NCBI RefSeq assembly: GCF_002850255.1
Contig: NZ_CP022522.1
Coordinates: forward strand, 3,946,501 to 4,010,500
Length of the DNA stretch: 64,000 bases
Direction of reading: 5' to 3'
DNA from: Pseudoalteromonas sp. NC201
GTDB taxonomy: Bacteria > Pseudomonadota > Gammaproteobacteria > Enterobacterales > Alteromonadaceae
Each line of letters starts with the position of its first letter. Within the stretch, counting starts at the first letter, position 1. Positions 45,926-55,541 of this stretch are shown one piece after another. Position numbers and translations under genes: made by a program. The notes under the pieces are model-generated. The model ran no database searches. It had not been told where the DNA came from and worked only from the letters and a program-made list of their open reading frames with translations.

Positions 45926-46162
45926 TCAGTGATTTTGTGGCTGTGCAAGGGTGATAAACAAGCTAAGTACCGCAAGAGACACTGCAAAAACAAAAAATAC
46001 CACGGTTGAACTCAACCCCGCCTGCCATTTTGCCGCGGCGATTAAACCCGCGCTCAATAACACCGCCAACTTTGCCTTGGTATGTGCATGTGGTTTGAAT
46101 GATTTGGAGTAGCTATACGCCATAAAGATAAAGCCGCTGGCCAGCAGATAAGTGACTAACAT
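45926..46162 (-). CDS. Fur-regulated small membrane protein, unknown function
   Basis: 78 aa with three hydrophobic stretches (about 2-16, 30-42 and 50-72) and a basic, His-containing loop (YSKSFKPHAHTKAK). No family recognised. AAGGAG precedes the ATG with ideal spacing. The promoter upstream is overlapped by a perfect Fur box, so the gene should be expressed when iron is scarce. Small membrane proteins of this kind often accompany siderophore or iron-uptake genes, but none adjoin it here. Confidence 0.8.
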   Translation of the reverse strand: MLVTYLLASGFIFMAYSYSKSFKPHAHTKAKLAVLLSAGLIAAAKWQAGLSSTVVFFVFAVSLAVLSLFITLAQPQNH

Positions 46163-46196
46163 GGTAGCTCCTTGCCAAGGTTTTGAAGGAACTTTA

Positions 46197-46224
46197 ATTA
46201 TATGCTAATGATAATTATTATCAA
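46197..46224 (-). promoter_or_regulatory. Promoter with perfect Fur box
   Basis: On the minus strand TTGATA (46224-46219) and TATAAT (46202-46197) are 16 bp apart. TGATAATTATTATCA (46209-46223) is a perfect 7-1-7 palindrome covering the -35 and spacer. It overlaps the last codon of the upstream kinase gene by 3 bp and serves the 78-aa membrane protein. Confidence 0.85.
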
Positions 46225-47492
46225 CAAGGCAAAGTGATTTTTATTAATCCTCCTGAGTCTGTGTTGTGACAACTCAGTTGTCCATCGTGTAACTCTACAA
46301 TGGTGCGGCTAAAGGTTAAACCTATTCCCTGCCCACCTTCTTTGGTGGAATAGAAAGGAGTAAGCATGTTATCTAGGTTGGCAAAGCCCGGGCCATTGTC
46401 TTGCACATCAATCACCGCTTGTTGCTGCTGATAATAAGCATGTAGCGTCAACTTGGCACTTTCACCACTGGCCTCAATGGCATTTTTAACTAAGTTAATC
46501 AGCACTTGCTCAATTAAGGCTTTATCGAGATTGAGCGTATTCACAGTGCAATTTACTTGGATGTCGGTATCCTCAAATAACGCAGCAACAGAAGACAGTA
46601 ACAGCATGATAGAGACTGACTCCCGATCTAGCCTTGGGGTTTGCGTAACTTTGGCGTATTGGCTCACAAATTGTTGTAAATGCTGGCAACGCTGACCTAT
46701 TACACTTAGCGCATGCTGCTCTTTTTCGTCCTTTGCTCTTGCTAATAAGGTTTGCGCTAGGGAGCTGACGGGCGTCAAACTGTTATGGATCTCATGACTT
46801 ATTACTCGGATTAAGTGTTGCCAAGCAGCCAGCTCCTTTTTACGTAATGCCTTAGTAATATCGAGTGCGACAAGTAAAGAAAACTGCTTACCCTCTTGAA
46901 AGAATTCACTACTTTGTAGTTGCCACCGAGATTGCTGCGCTGTATCTGCAAAATGCCAGTGATTATCTTGTTGCACCAGCCCAAACTGAGCCGCGCTTAT
47001 TCCCTTACACTCTAACCAAGGGCGATGATAAAGTGACTCAAATGCACAATTGGCATAGGCAAGTTTGAGTTTTTCGTCAAACATCATAATAGGCGTATTA
47101 AGGCTGTCTATTAGCTGATAAATGATAAACTGCTGACTATGATAGCGGCGCTTTTGACTGTGTAGCTGTGCACTTAAGGCCAGTAAGCGCTGTTCAAATT
47201 CGGCTACCACGCCCGCTGTATAATGTGGCTTAATAGTTTGAGTAAAATCACTTTGTGCAATCGCTTCCAGCTGCCAATTAGCACGCATGGCAATGCGTTT
47301 AAGGTGAGACAGCAGTATTTTTTGTAACCCGCCCAACAGCCCCAACACACTCACCGATACGGCAGCTACCCACGTTATCTCTAGCTGTAATTGCAGAAGC
47401 AGCAAAGTCAGTAAAACCGTACAGCTAATGGTTAACAGCGTACAGTAGGCCCCAAGCCGCCACTCAACGCTAGCCAGATGTTTTAAGGCCAT
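46221..47492 (-). CDS. NtrY/NtrB-like membrane histidine kinase
   Basis: A 423-aa kinase from the ATG at 47492; the open frame extends further into the regulator gene but that part has no start signal. Two TM helices (about residues 16-37 and 40-57) are joined by a tiny loop, so there is no real periplasmic sensor. A PAS-like domain follows (about 125-215), then H-box ISHEIHNSLTPVSS with His233, N-box NLVKNAIEA, G1 DNGPGF and G2 GGQGIGLTFSR. It overlaps the sigma-54 activator gene by 23 nt and should phosphorylate it. The signal is probably cytoplasmic or membrane-borne. Confidence 0.9.
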   Translation of the reverse strand: MALKHLASVEWRLGAYCTLLTISCTVLLTLLLLQLQLEITWVAAVSVSVLGLLGGLQKILLSHLKRIAMRANWQLEAIAQSDFTQTIKPHYTAGVVAEFEQRLLALSAQLHSQKRRYHSQQFIIYQLIDSLNTPIMMFDEKLKLAYANCAFESLYHRPWLECKGISAAQFGLVQQDNHWHFADTAQQSRWQLQSSEFFQEGKQFSLLVALDITKALRKKELAAWQHLIRVISHEIHNSLTPVSSLAQTLLARAKDEKEQHALSVIGQRCQHLQQFVSQYAKVTQTPRLDRESVSIMLLLSSVAALFEDTDIQVNCTVNTLNLDKALIEQVLINLVKNAIEASGESAKLTLHAYYQQQQAVIDVQDNGPGFANLDNMLTPFYSTKEGGQGIGLTFSRTIVELHDGQLSCHNTDSGGLIKITLPC

Positions 47493-48819
47493 ATTTTTCC
47501 AAACGCCGATAAAGAGAAGAAGCCGTGAGTCCAAGTATTTTAGCGGCTTCTGCGACATTGCCTTGAGCGCGTTGCATCGCTTGCTCCACCATTTCTTGCT
47601 CCACTTGTTGCAAAGTCTTGCTTGGCATATCACTGATCACTTTAGGTGCGGCGGTAAAGCGTAGTTGGCAATCACTGAGCTCAATCTGCAAGCCTTCCGC
47701 CATTAACACGGCACGCTCCATGACGTGACTTAACTCACGCACATTGCCGGGCCAATTGTGTTCAATCAACACAGCTTTAACCGCAGGGCTAAGTTCACGA
47801 ATTGGCTCACCATACTGCGCACAGAATTTAGCGACAAAATACTCAGCCAACGGCACGATATCGCCAAACCGCTCGGCGAGCCTCGGCACTTCAATCACAA
47901 TTGTATTGATGCGATATAACAAGTCTTCTCGGAACTCACCGGCTTTCACTAAGTCGTCAAGATTGGTGTTGGTTGCGCAAATAAGTCGACAATCCGCTTG
48001 TTGCGTCTGACTGCTACCCACAACTTCATAACTGCCATTTTCCAGCACCCGCAGTAATTTTGCTTGTAAAGGAAGTGGAATAGTCGCAACTTCATCCAAA
48101 AATAATGTGCCCTGCTTTGCCATTGCAAAACGACCAACACGATGCTGCTTTGCATCTGTAAACGCCCCTTTGCTATGACCAAACATCTCACTTTCGAATA
48201 ATGATTCTGGCACCGCGCCCATATTCACCTCAACCCAAGGTCCTGCTGAACGATTAGATTGTTGGTGTAACCACTGAGCTAAATGACTTTTCCCCGCGCC
48301 ACTTGGGCCGGTAAGTAGTACCCTAGCGTCGGTTTTTGCTACTTTAGCAAGCTGCTTATATAAAGATTGCATCGCCTGAGAGCGCCATTGAAACGCGCCG
48401 CGCTCGCTGTGTTTTGCTACGATATTCGCTTGCTTTAATGATATTTTGAGTTGTTGCTGCACGGCTTGCAGCAGCTGCTGATTGTCCCATGGCTTTTCGA
48501 TAAAGTCGCTCGCACCAAGCTGCATTGCAGACACCGCTAACGCGACATTTCCCCAACCGGTGATACAGATCACAGGCACATTAAGATTGGAGTCACGTAG
48601 CCAGCGCAAAAAGTCCAGCCCTTCATTGCCTGAGGTGGTATCTCGGGAGAAGTTCATATCGAGCAAGGCTAATGACACTTGCTTAGCGGTGAGCAGTGGC
48701 TTGGCAAGTTCAAGGGTTGCCGCCTCAATTACATTGAAACCTTGATCTTCTAAAAAGAATACGGCGCTGAGGCGTACTTCGGCGTTATCGTCGATAACCA
48801 GTATTGTGGGCTTTTCCAT
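47470..48819 (-). CDS. NtrC-family sigma-54-dependent response regulator
   Basis: A 449-aa activator. Receiver domain with Asp10-Asp11 and phospho-acceptor Asp54 (LALLDMNFS). AAA+ domain has Walker A GPSGAGKSHLA, the sigma-54 contact loop as GAFTDA (GHSKGAFTDAKQ), Walker B GTLFLDEV and arginine-finger region REDLLYRIN. C-terminal Fis-like HTH (NVAEAAKILGLTASSLYRRLEKYGL). It opens sigma-54 promoters when phosphorylated by the kinase encoded next. It is the only such activator in the window, and the only good -24/-12 promoter I found is that of the ABC exporter operon at 37.2 kb, a plausible target. Confidence 0.94.
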   Translation of the reverse strand: MEKPTILVIDDNAEVRLSAVFFLEDQGFNVIEAATLELAKPLLTAKQVSLALLDMNFSRDTTSGNEGLDFLRWLRDSNLNVPVICITGWGNVALAVSAMQLGASDFIEKPWDNQQLLQAVQQQLKISLKQANIVAKHSERGAFQWRSQAMQSLYKQLAKVAKTDARVLLTGPSGAGKSHLAQWLHQQSNRSAGPWVEVNMGAVPESLFESEMFGHSKGAFTDAKQHRVGRFAMAKQGTLFLDEVATIPLPLQAKLLRVLENGSYEVVGSSQTQQADCRLICATNTNLDDLVKAGEFREDLLYRINTIVIEVPRLAERFGDIVPLAEYFVAKFCAQYGEPIRELSPAVKAVLIEHNWPGNVRELSHVMERAVLMAEGLQIELSDCQLRFTAAPKVISDMPSKTLQQVEQEMVEQAMQRAQGNVAEAAKILGLTASSLYRRLEKYGLKTSG

Positions 48820-48880
48820 AGGGAGAATTTTTATTGTTATAGGGTTTCAGCGGAGCATAGTGTGCTCCGCGAATATAAAA

Positions 48881-49732
48881 TTATAACCAACGGATGATTG
48901 TACTTAAGGTATGGCTTTCACCTGGTGCAAGTTGCACGGCATCGTCCATTACGTTACAAGCTTCTAAGCACAACATCTTGTGGTATTCGTCATCATTAAA
49001 GTTGCTTAAACGCTGTGACTTTTCAATCCATGGGTTCCAAAGCACACAAGAAGTTGAGTTTTCACGTTTTACTTCAATAATGCCCGCAGGCGTGTTGATG
49101 GTTTGCACTGGGCTTGCTTGGGTGTACACCATATCGGTTTCGCGGGCAAAGCTAACCACTTCGGTTTGCTCAAATGGACCTTCACCAAATTCGATATATT
49201 TCGCGCCTTGTAACCCATCTACTGTGGTATTACTTACTTCTGGCGTTGGGAAATACGTGTGTAAGGCTTGCGTTAACGTAAATGGCGCATCACCAGTATT
49301 GATATTGGTCAGTCGCACTTCAAGCTTGTCTGATAACACAAACTCAACCTCTAATTGTGACGTGTGTGGCCAGTATTGCGCTTCAACTAAGGTCATCGGT
49401 AGTGTGAGTTTAACGGTAATTTCATCGCTTTTTTCTTCAACGCTGTGCGCACGCCAAAGTAGCTTGCGAGCAACCCCATGAATTGGCCAATCCGCTTTGC
49501 TATGTACGCCAAACCAAGGCCAACAGATTGGAATACCACCGCGTACTGGTTTACCTTCAAGGTAATCTTCCGCCTCAGAAACCCAAATTAAATTGCCTTT
49601 TCCTGCTGGTGTAAACTCGGTAAGTTGCGCGCCCTGTAAAAAGATCTTCGCTTGGCAAAATGCACTGTCGACCCAAATATACTCTAGTCCGGACTCAGTG
49701 CGCTCGATTGAAACTGAAGGTGATAATTCCAT
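48881..49732 (-). CDS. yeaD: D-hexose-6-phosphate mutarotase (YeaD-like)
   Basis: A 283-aa galactose-mutarotase-fold enzyme that interconverts alpha and beta anomers of glucose-6-phosphate and similar sugars. Hallmarks are GAQLTEFTPAGKGNLIWVSE, the PVRGGIPICWPWFG block near residue 60, HGVARKLLW, and LTQALHTYF with the catalytic His. The acidic catalytic residue is expected in the C-terminal LWNPWIEKSQ region. Cytoplasmic; supports glycolytic or pentose-phosphate flux. Monocistronic. Confidence 0.93.
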   Translation of the reverse strand: MELSPSVSIERTESGLEYIWVDSAFCQAKIFLQGAQLTEFTPAGKGNLIWVSEAEDYLEGKPVRGGIPICWPWFGVHSKADWPIHGVARKLLWRAHSVEEKSDEITVKLTLPMTLVEAQYWPHTSQLEVEFVLSDKLEVRLTNINTGDAPFTLTQALHTYFPTPEVSNTTVDGLQGAKYIEFGEGPFEQTEVVSFARETDMVYTQASPVQTINTPAGIIEVKRENSTSCVLWNPWIEKSQRLSNFNDDEYHKMLCLEACNVMDDAVQLAPGESHTLSTIIRWL

Positions 49733-49843
49733 GGTGATTCCTACGTCAACTCAATGATATGCCTACCTTACCACTTAAATACTACGAGTAAACTGTTATC
49801 CATCCAATTTGAAAGTTATTCAATTATACCAATGCGGTAGCAC

Positions 49844-49864
49844 CGTGAGAGCGTTGCTCTCACG
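49844..49864. terminator. Hairpin terminator after second chemoreceptor
   Basis: CGTGAGAGC and GCTCTCACG pair perfectly around GTT. It lies between the minus-strand chemoreceptor stop and the mutarotase gene; the T-tract is weak. Confidence 0.6.
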
Positions 49865-49893
49865 ATTTATGGAACTTGAGGATTGGGCTAAAG

Positions 49894-51852
49894 CTATACT
49901 TTAAATTTGCCCACCAGCTCTGTGAGTGTGCTCGACAATGAATGTAATCTCACGCCATTTTGATTGGTATTCACAGCGATATCACTCACGCTATCCGCAG
50001 CATTTTTAATTTCCACCACGTTGCGATTAATGTCTTCAGCAACATGTTGCTGCTCTTCAGCTGCGGTGGCGATTTGCGTGTTAAGGTCGCTAATATTGAC
50101 AATCGCTTGGGTAATTTCACTAAATTGTTGTTGCGCTGAGTTTGTCAGTTCAACCGTTTGCTCCGTGCGCGTTAGGCTGCGCTTCATTTCTCCCGATACC
50201 ATTTCTGTCATTTTTCTAAGCTTATCAAGCTGAGAAGCGATTTCTTCCGTCGATTCAGAGGTACGCTGCGACAACGCGCGTACTTCATCGGCCACAACGG
50301 CAAAGCCACGGCCATGTTCACCTGCGCGTGCCGCCTCTATTGCCGCATTTAACGCTAAAAGATTAGTTTGCTCCGCTATGCCTCGGATCACGCTGAGTAT
50401 CGACATAATATTTTCGCTTTCGGTGTCAAGCTGCATGATGTCTGCGGTTGCCTTATTGATCACTTCAGATAATGTTGTGACGCTCTCGACAGACTCTGTT
50501 ATCACCCTTTGGCCCAACTCAGATGCTTGCTGAGTTTGCCCTGCAAGCTCAGCCGCATTGGCACAGCTTGCCGCCACTTCGTTTGCGGTTGCCGCCATCT
50601 CATTAATAGCGGTAGCAGCCATTTCAAGCGCTTGCTGTTGTTGACTGGTAGCGCCGGTGAGCTGATCAGACTGCGAAGCGGTTTGTCGTGAGGTTTCATT
50701 AACTTGCTGTGCACACTCATTGATTTGCGTCACCAACTCAGCAATGAGATTTAAAAACAAATTAAAACTCGTCGCCAGTTTGCCCGTTTCATCCTGAGCT
50801 TTAATGTCTAAACGCTGCGTTAAATCACCACCGCCTTGCGAAATTTCAGTTAAACCGTCACTCACTTCTACAATGGGCGCTGAAATCAACTTAGAAATAT
50901 AACTTGCTAGCAACAAAAATACGGTGATCAGGACAGCACTTAGAATCAATATCGTCAGCGTCATCGCATTGGCTGCAGCCATTACCTCACTTTTTTCAAC
51001 TAAACCAATAAACTTCCAGCCTAATTTGGGTGCTGTATAGATGTTGGCAAAGTAGTCTTGCCCGTTAATTTCGAGCTCAAATAGCCCATCTTTATTTTGA
51101 GCCAATTCACGATAGCGGCCGTTCGCAATGTCTGCCAGCTTTTTAAATCTATGTTCGGAGAACTTGGCATCGACCAACACATTTCCAGTGTCTTCCACTA
51201 GCATTAAATAGCCGGTCTCGCCCAATTTGATATTGCGGATGATTTTGGTCAACCCTTGCAGTGACACATCCATACCTTGAACACCCACGGTTTGACCATT
51301 GGCAGTAACCGCTTTTACCGTCGACACAATCACCATATCATCCGGCGCCCAATAATAGGCGCTAGTGCGGATCGTCTCACCATTTCCCGATTGCCCTGTT
51401 TGATACCAAGGACGCTCCCTAGGGTCGTAGTTTGCATTTACTTCACCTAAAGGCCATTGAATATAACCACCTTGTTGATTTCCCATGTAGATATAGGCAA
51501 TACCGGGGTGCGTGTTACCAAAGTGCTCAAACAGCGAATACGCTGCTTGCTCTGTTTTACTTCCTGCTTTCGAATTAAGTCGAGTGGTATTGGTTGAATC
51601 CATATAAGTTTTCACGTCTTGCTGCGCACTCAAGACCTGTGCATGGGTTGCTAAGTAGTCTACGTTTTTTGCAATTTCATCAAAAAACATCTGAATACCA
51701 TTCTCAACTTGTAGTGCCTCTCGATCACTTAGCTCCGAGAAGGTCTCTATCCCCTGCTGCCGAGTTTGACTGATAATTAGCCCCGCGATGATTAACAAAG
51801 GAAGCGCGATTGCCGTTGCGAAAGACAGCTTTAATTTTTGCGATATATTCAT
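49894..51852 (-). CDS. Methyl-accepting chemotaxis protein with Cache domain
   Basis: A 652-aa receptor from the ATG at 51852 ([11 protein letters not shown]); 19 extra residues of the longer frame look like leader noise. TM1 covers about 10-30, a dCache sensor 31-310 ([35 protein letters not shown]) and TM2 about 312-334. HAMP ([19 protein letters not shown]) and the signalling tip [20 protein letters not shown] follow. The RERPWYQ motif is typical of amino-acid or organic-acid Cache sensors. It is paralogous to the receptor at 15.9 kb, and like it stands divergent to an OprP-type porin. Confidence 0.94.
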   Translation of the reverse strand: MNISQKLKLSFATAIALPLLIIAGLIISQTRQQGIETFSELSDREALQVENGIQMFFDEIAKNVDYLATHAQVLSAQQDVKTYMDSTNTTRLNSKAGSKTEQAAYSLFEHFGNTHPGIAYIYMGNQQGGYIQWPLGEVNANYDPRERPWYQTGQSGNGETIRTSAYYWAPDDMVIVSTVKAVTANGQTVGVQGMDVSLQGLTKIIRNIKLGETGYLMLVEDTGNVLVDAKFSEHRFKKLADIANGRYRELAQNKDGLFELEINGQDYFANIYTAPKLGWKFIGLVEKSEVMAAANAMTLTILILSAVLITVFLLLASYISKLISAPIVEVSDGLTEISQGGGDLTQRLDIKAQDETGKLATSFNLFLNLIAELVTQINECAQQVNETSRQTASQSDQLTGATSQQQQALEMAATAINEMAATANEVAASCANAAELAGQTQQASELGQRVITESVESVTTLSEVINKATADIMQLDTESENIMSILSVIRGIAEQTNLLALNAAIEAARAGEHGRGFAVVADEVRALSQRTSESTEEIASQLDKLRKMTEMVSGEMKRSLTRTEQTVELTNSAQQQFSEITQAIVNISDLNTQIATAAEEQQHVAEDINRNVVEIKNAADSVSDIAVNTNQNGVRLHSLSSTLTELVGKFKV

Positions 51853-52119
51853 GAATAAACACCATTTCACAGATAGTAAAAATATAGTGAGGGATAGGCT
51901 ATTGGGCAAGAATTACATACAAATGTGATCACTTGTTCGTCTTACATTCATCTTAGGTATGGTTAAATGCTGGGTAACTTTGAGGTCAGATAGGCCGCAG
52001 TGTTACTATGGATAATTCAATCAAAGACCATAAATTTATTTGCTTTCTGCAAGGATAGCTTTGGTGGTCTACAATTTGTAAGAGGTTTTTGCGCTCAACC
52101 ATTTAACAACGGGACAACT

Positions 52120-53415
52120 ATGTTAAAACTTTCAACCATCTCACTCGGATTAGGTCTAGCACTTTGCTCTAATTCAGTGCTTGCCGAAAACTCAGAAATT
52201 GACGCGCTAAAGCGCCAATTGGCTGAACTTCAGAAGAAACTCACGCAGCTAGAACAAAAAGAGCAGGCGCGAGCACAACAGGAAAAAGTCGCTAAGGCTG
52301 AAAAAGCCGAAGCAAAAGCTGAAACTAAAACTCAAGTTGCAGCAGCTGAAACAAAACCGACCATCAAAGTCGGCGGCGCGATCAGAACAAACTACAGCCA
52401 TACGTCTTATGACGATGACAACAAGAACCGTGGTGGCGATTTTGACTTCGATATTTTCAGATTGAACTTCTCTGGCAATGTCGGAGGCTTTGGCTTAAAT
52501 GCTGAAATCCGCTTTTTCGACTATATGACTGCGGTAAAATACGCTTACCTAGACTATGACTTTGCCGACCATTGGCAAGCTCAGGTTGGTATGACTAAAG
52601 TACCTTTTGGTAACTCACCTTACAATTCACACAACTGGTTCTTTAACACTACCTATTATATTGGTCTTGAAGACGACCACGACATGGGGGTGGTATTTAA
52701 ACGTAAAGTGGCGGACAACTGGCAGCTTGATCTTGGTTTTTTCAAAAACGATGAGCTAGGTGGTGTGGACGGTTACGTGGATGACCGCAGCGATCGCTAC
52801 TCTTATGACGTGGTAGGTTTCCGTAAAGCGGGCGATGGCGTTTATGACGACCCAACGCAACCAATCGGCGAATATAACACCTTTGTTGGTCGTTACGCGT
52901 ACCATATTGAACACAACGGTGGCACCACTGAAATCGGCGTCTCTGGCCTTGCCGGTGGCCTTCACGATGGTAATGACCGAGCAGGTGATTACAACGCGTG
53001 GGCACTACATTTAAATAGCAACATAGGCCCTTGGAACTTACAGTTACAACACGGTGAATACCATTACGATATTGATGATGTAAACCGTATGGCAGTAGGT
53101 GCTTATGCATTTTATGATTCCATCGCAGCAGAAGCCACCATGTCGAACTTTAATGTAGCGTACAACCTGCCAGTTGAGTTCGGTCCAATTACCGATCTGC
53201 AATTTTATAACGACTTCGGTATTATTTACGACAAATCCGATAACACTGAAGACACTTGGATGAATGTCACAGGTGTGTCACTCGCTGCGGGTGCATTCTT
53301 CACCTATGTTGATTTAGTTCACGCGAAAAACCAGCCGTTTATTGGTGGTTCAATCGCAGGCGATAGTGACGAAAGCGAGCGTCGCTTCAACATTAACTTC
53401 GGTTATTACTTTTAA
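52120..53415 (+). CDS. OprP/OprO-like outer-membrane porin with coiled-coil N-terminus
   Basis: 431 aa from the ATG at 52120, which opens a signal peptide (NSVLA|ENSE); the frame from 52000 is longer but lacks one. Residues ~25-80 are a charged coiled coil with Ala/Lys/Glu repeats (VAKAEKAEAKAETKTQ), then a barrel starting KVGGAIRTNYSH and ending NFGYYF with terminal Phe. The fold resembles phosphate/pyrophosphate porins. A strong terminator follows. Pairing of a Cache chemoreceptor with a divergent porin occurs twice in the window and suggests joint sensing and uptake of nutrients. Confidence 0.9.
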   Translation: MLKLSTISLGLGLALCSNSVLAENSEIDALKRQLAELQKKLTQLEQKEQARAQQEKVAKAEKAEAKAETKTQVAAAETKPTIKVGGAIRTNYSHTSYDDDNKNRGGDFDFDIFRLNFSGNVGGFGLNAEIRFFDYMTAVKYAYLDYDFADHWQAQVGMTKVPFGNSPYNSHNWFFNTTYYIGLEDDHDMGVVFKRKVADNWQLDLGFFKNDELGGVDGYVDDRSDRYSYDVVGFRKAGDGVYDDPTQPIGEYNTFVGRYAYHIEHNGGTTEIGVSGLAGGLHDGNDRAGDYNAWALHLNSNIGPWNLQLQHGEYHYDIDDVNRMAVGAYAFYDSIAAEATMSNFNVAYNLPVEFGPITDLQFYNDFGIIYDKSDNTEDTWMNVTGVSLAAGAFFTYVDLVHAKNQPFIGGSIAGDSDESERRFNINFGYYF

Positions 53416-53444
53416 TCTTTGGGATTAATTTTAGATATTAAATG

Positions 53445-53480
53445 AAAAAGGCGATGCACTAGTTGGCGCATCGCCTTTTT
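53445..53480 (+). terminator. Rho-independent terminator of porin gene
   Basis: GGCGATGC and GCATCGCC arms with a 10-nt loop, flanked by A5 and T5. Works in both directions; AsnB ends just beyond. Confidence 0.93.
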
Positions 53481-53516
53481 ATTTCCTTGTTTTCTGTCAT
53501 ACCAATAAGACCAACG

Positions 53517-55532
53517 TTAGTTTGCGGCTGCCCTCCAACCAAGGCGTTCCGCTTCAGCGGCGGCAAATTGAGGTAAGTCTGCGGCGATAAATTGTTTGTG
53601 CAGTATTTGTACACCAAGCAAGTGATTGATCACGGCATCTAGTTGCACTTTGAGTGAATCATCTGCGTCTGGCGATTCATGTAACTCAAATAGCGCATTT
53701 ACCGCTTCAAAGTCTAATAAGCCAGCGGCTTCTACAGCTTGTCTAGATAAGTATTTATCGGCCAGCACGCGCATTGCCGCCCATTTTTTCTCATCCGAGT
53801 GCGCCGGTGGTGCCATAAAAGCAAACTTTTCTCGTTCATACAGTACTTCTGGCAGCAGCCCTTTCATCGCTTCACGTAACACATACTTTTCTTTACGATC
53901 TTTAATGCGATATTGCGGGGGAATGGTAAAGGCAAACTCAGCGAGGTGATGATCCAAAAAGGCAGGCCTTGCCTCCATCGAATTGGCCATATCGACCCTA
54001 TCTCCACCCCAAGTTAATATTTGCCCCTCAAGCATGGTTTTAATCCACACATACTGGGCTTTGTCGAGTGGATGGCGGGACTCTAACATGGCATCATCTA
54101 AAGTCTCAGCGATTGCTTTGCCTGCGTCATAACCCGTGAGTATTTCTCTGTGTTCGGCGGCAACGAGTTGATGGGCAAAGTGACTGCATGACAGCCAAGG
54201 CTGCAAACAACTTGGTGTGAAACCAACCACCTCATCTAATGCTGCACTATCGTATTGCTCACGGGAAAGCATAGCCCCCTTAAACAACTTATTGCTGTCT
54301 TCCAGCATGGTTTGCCACTGGGCTTTTTCGGTGTCATCAAGTTCATCTAAGCCATATAAAAACAGGTCTTTTCTAAATGCTGGATAACCCGCAAAAAGCT
54401 CATCGGAGCCTTCTCCGGTCATCACAACTTTATAATTAGACTCGTTAACTTGCTGGCTCATCAAATACTTAGCAACACCAAGCGTGTTATAAATAGTTCG
54501 TTCGGTATGCCATAAGGTTCGCTCGAAATGGCCATATAGCTCGTCACCGCTTAACGACATAATATGATGATCGGCCTTGGTGGCTTGCGCCATTTGCTTT
54601 GCAATCGGCGTTTCGTCGTACTCAGCACTATCAAAGCCTATGGTAAAGGCCTTAATTGGTGCTTGTGCCGCAGCTGAAGACAAACCCAAAATAGCGCACG
54701 AGTCTATGCCACCACTTAAGTAACAACCTACCGGAACGTCCGCCGTGAGTCTCAACTGCACCGCCTCTAGCAGCTGTTTGCGCACGCCATCAATGTAATA
54801 TTCTTCATCTTTGCTGTTCAAATACGATTGCGCCGTTGGAAAGTTAACATCCCAATAAGGTCTATCTTCAATGCTAAAACCTTGTTCGCTTCTGGTGATG
54901 CTAACAACATGTCCAGGTTTGATTTGATGTACATTCGCAAATGCCGTGCTGCCAGGCACCATGACTTGGATCAGTTGATGAAATAGACCTTCACTTGAGA
55001 ATCGACGCTTAACTTTAGGATTGGCAAACAGCACTTTCAGTTCTGAGCCAAACACAATTTCGTCGTCTGCTTGAGTGTAGTACAAAGGTTTAATACCAAA
55101 GCGGTCTCTCACCAAGTGCAACGTATCGGTTTGCTGGTCATACAACGCAAACGCGAACTCACCGCGCAGATGCGTCAGCATCTCATCGAGACCAAGCTGC
55201 TGATATAAGTGCATAGCAATTTCTGAGTCGCTTTTACTTTGGAACCTTGCCCCTTTTGCTACCAGCTCAGCTCGGATCCGCGCGTAATCGTAAAACTCAC
55301 CGTTGTGAGCCAACATTAGACGCTTATCAGAACTAATAAAGGGCTGCCGCCCTCGCTGCTCGTCGAGGTCGATTATCGACAGTCTGGCGTGACTAAATCC
55401 CACGCCAGCCATTTGTTTATAGCCAAAGCCGTCGGGGCCACGATGATGTTGAATGGCTGCCATGTTTACTAATAATTGATTATCTATTTGTGTTTGCGCT
55501 TGCGTTGAAAAAATACCAGCAATTCCGCACAT
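53517..55532 (-). CDS. asnB: Glutamine-dependent asparagine synthase AsnB
   Basis: A 671-aa class-II amidotransferase. The glutaminase half begins MCGIAGIF with nucleophile Cys2 and has LSIIDL and AHNGEFYDY. The synthetase half carries the PP-loop LSGGIDSCAILGL near residue 268 and the EGSDELFAGYPAF motif. It forms an amide on a carboxylate activated with ATP, using glutamine nitrogen; the normal product is asparagine, but homologues amidate other acids in biosynthetic clusters. It is ~115 residues longer than E. coli AsnB. It starts 9 nt after the carbamoyltransferase gene, so it likely acts in the same pathway rather than in general asparagine supply. Confidence 0.93.
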   Translation of the reverse strand: MCGIAGIFSTQAQTQIDNQLLVNMAAIQHHRGPDGFGYKQMAGVGFSHARLSIIDLDEQRGRQPFISSDKRLMLAHNGEFYDYARIRAELVAKGARFQSKSDSEIAMHLYQQLGLDEMLTHLRGEFAFALYDQQTDTLHLVRDRFGIKPLYYTQADDEIVFGSELKVLFANPKVKRRFSSEGLFHQLIQVMVPGSTAFANVHQIKPGHVVSITRSEQGFSIEDRPYWDVNFPTAQSYLNSKDEEYYIDGVRKQLLEAVQLRLTADVPVGCYLSGGIDSCAILGLSSAAAQAPIKAFTIGFDSAEYDETPIAKQMAQATKADHHIMSLSGDELYGHFERTLWHTERTIYNTLGVAKYLMSQQVNESNYKVVMTGEGSDELFAGYPAFRKDLFLYGLDELDDTEKAQWQTMLEDSNKLFKGAMLSREQYDSAALDEVVGFTPSCLQPWLSCSHFAHQLVAAEHREILTGYDAGKAIAETLDDAMLESRHPLDKAQYVWIKTMLEGQILTWGGDRVDMANSMEARPAFLDHHLAEFAFTIPPQYRIKDRKEKYVLREAMKGLLPEVLYEREKFAFMAPPAHSDEKKWAAMRVLADKYLSRQAVEAAGLLDFEAVNALFELHESPDADDSLKVQLDAVINHLLGVQILHKQFIAADLPQFAAAEAERLGWRAAAN

Positions 55533-55541
55533 AATATCTCC

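Noticed and set aside
47493..47633. 47-residue N-terminal extension of the NtrY-like kinase
   Set aside because: Falls within the response-regulator HTH coding region in another frame; Trp/Lys/Cys-rich, no ribosome site.
48894..49481. 195-codon plus-strand frame opposite the mutarotase gene
   Set aside because: Antisense shadow of a clear enzyme gene; Ser/Cys-rich, no motif.
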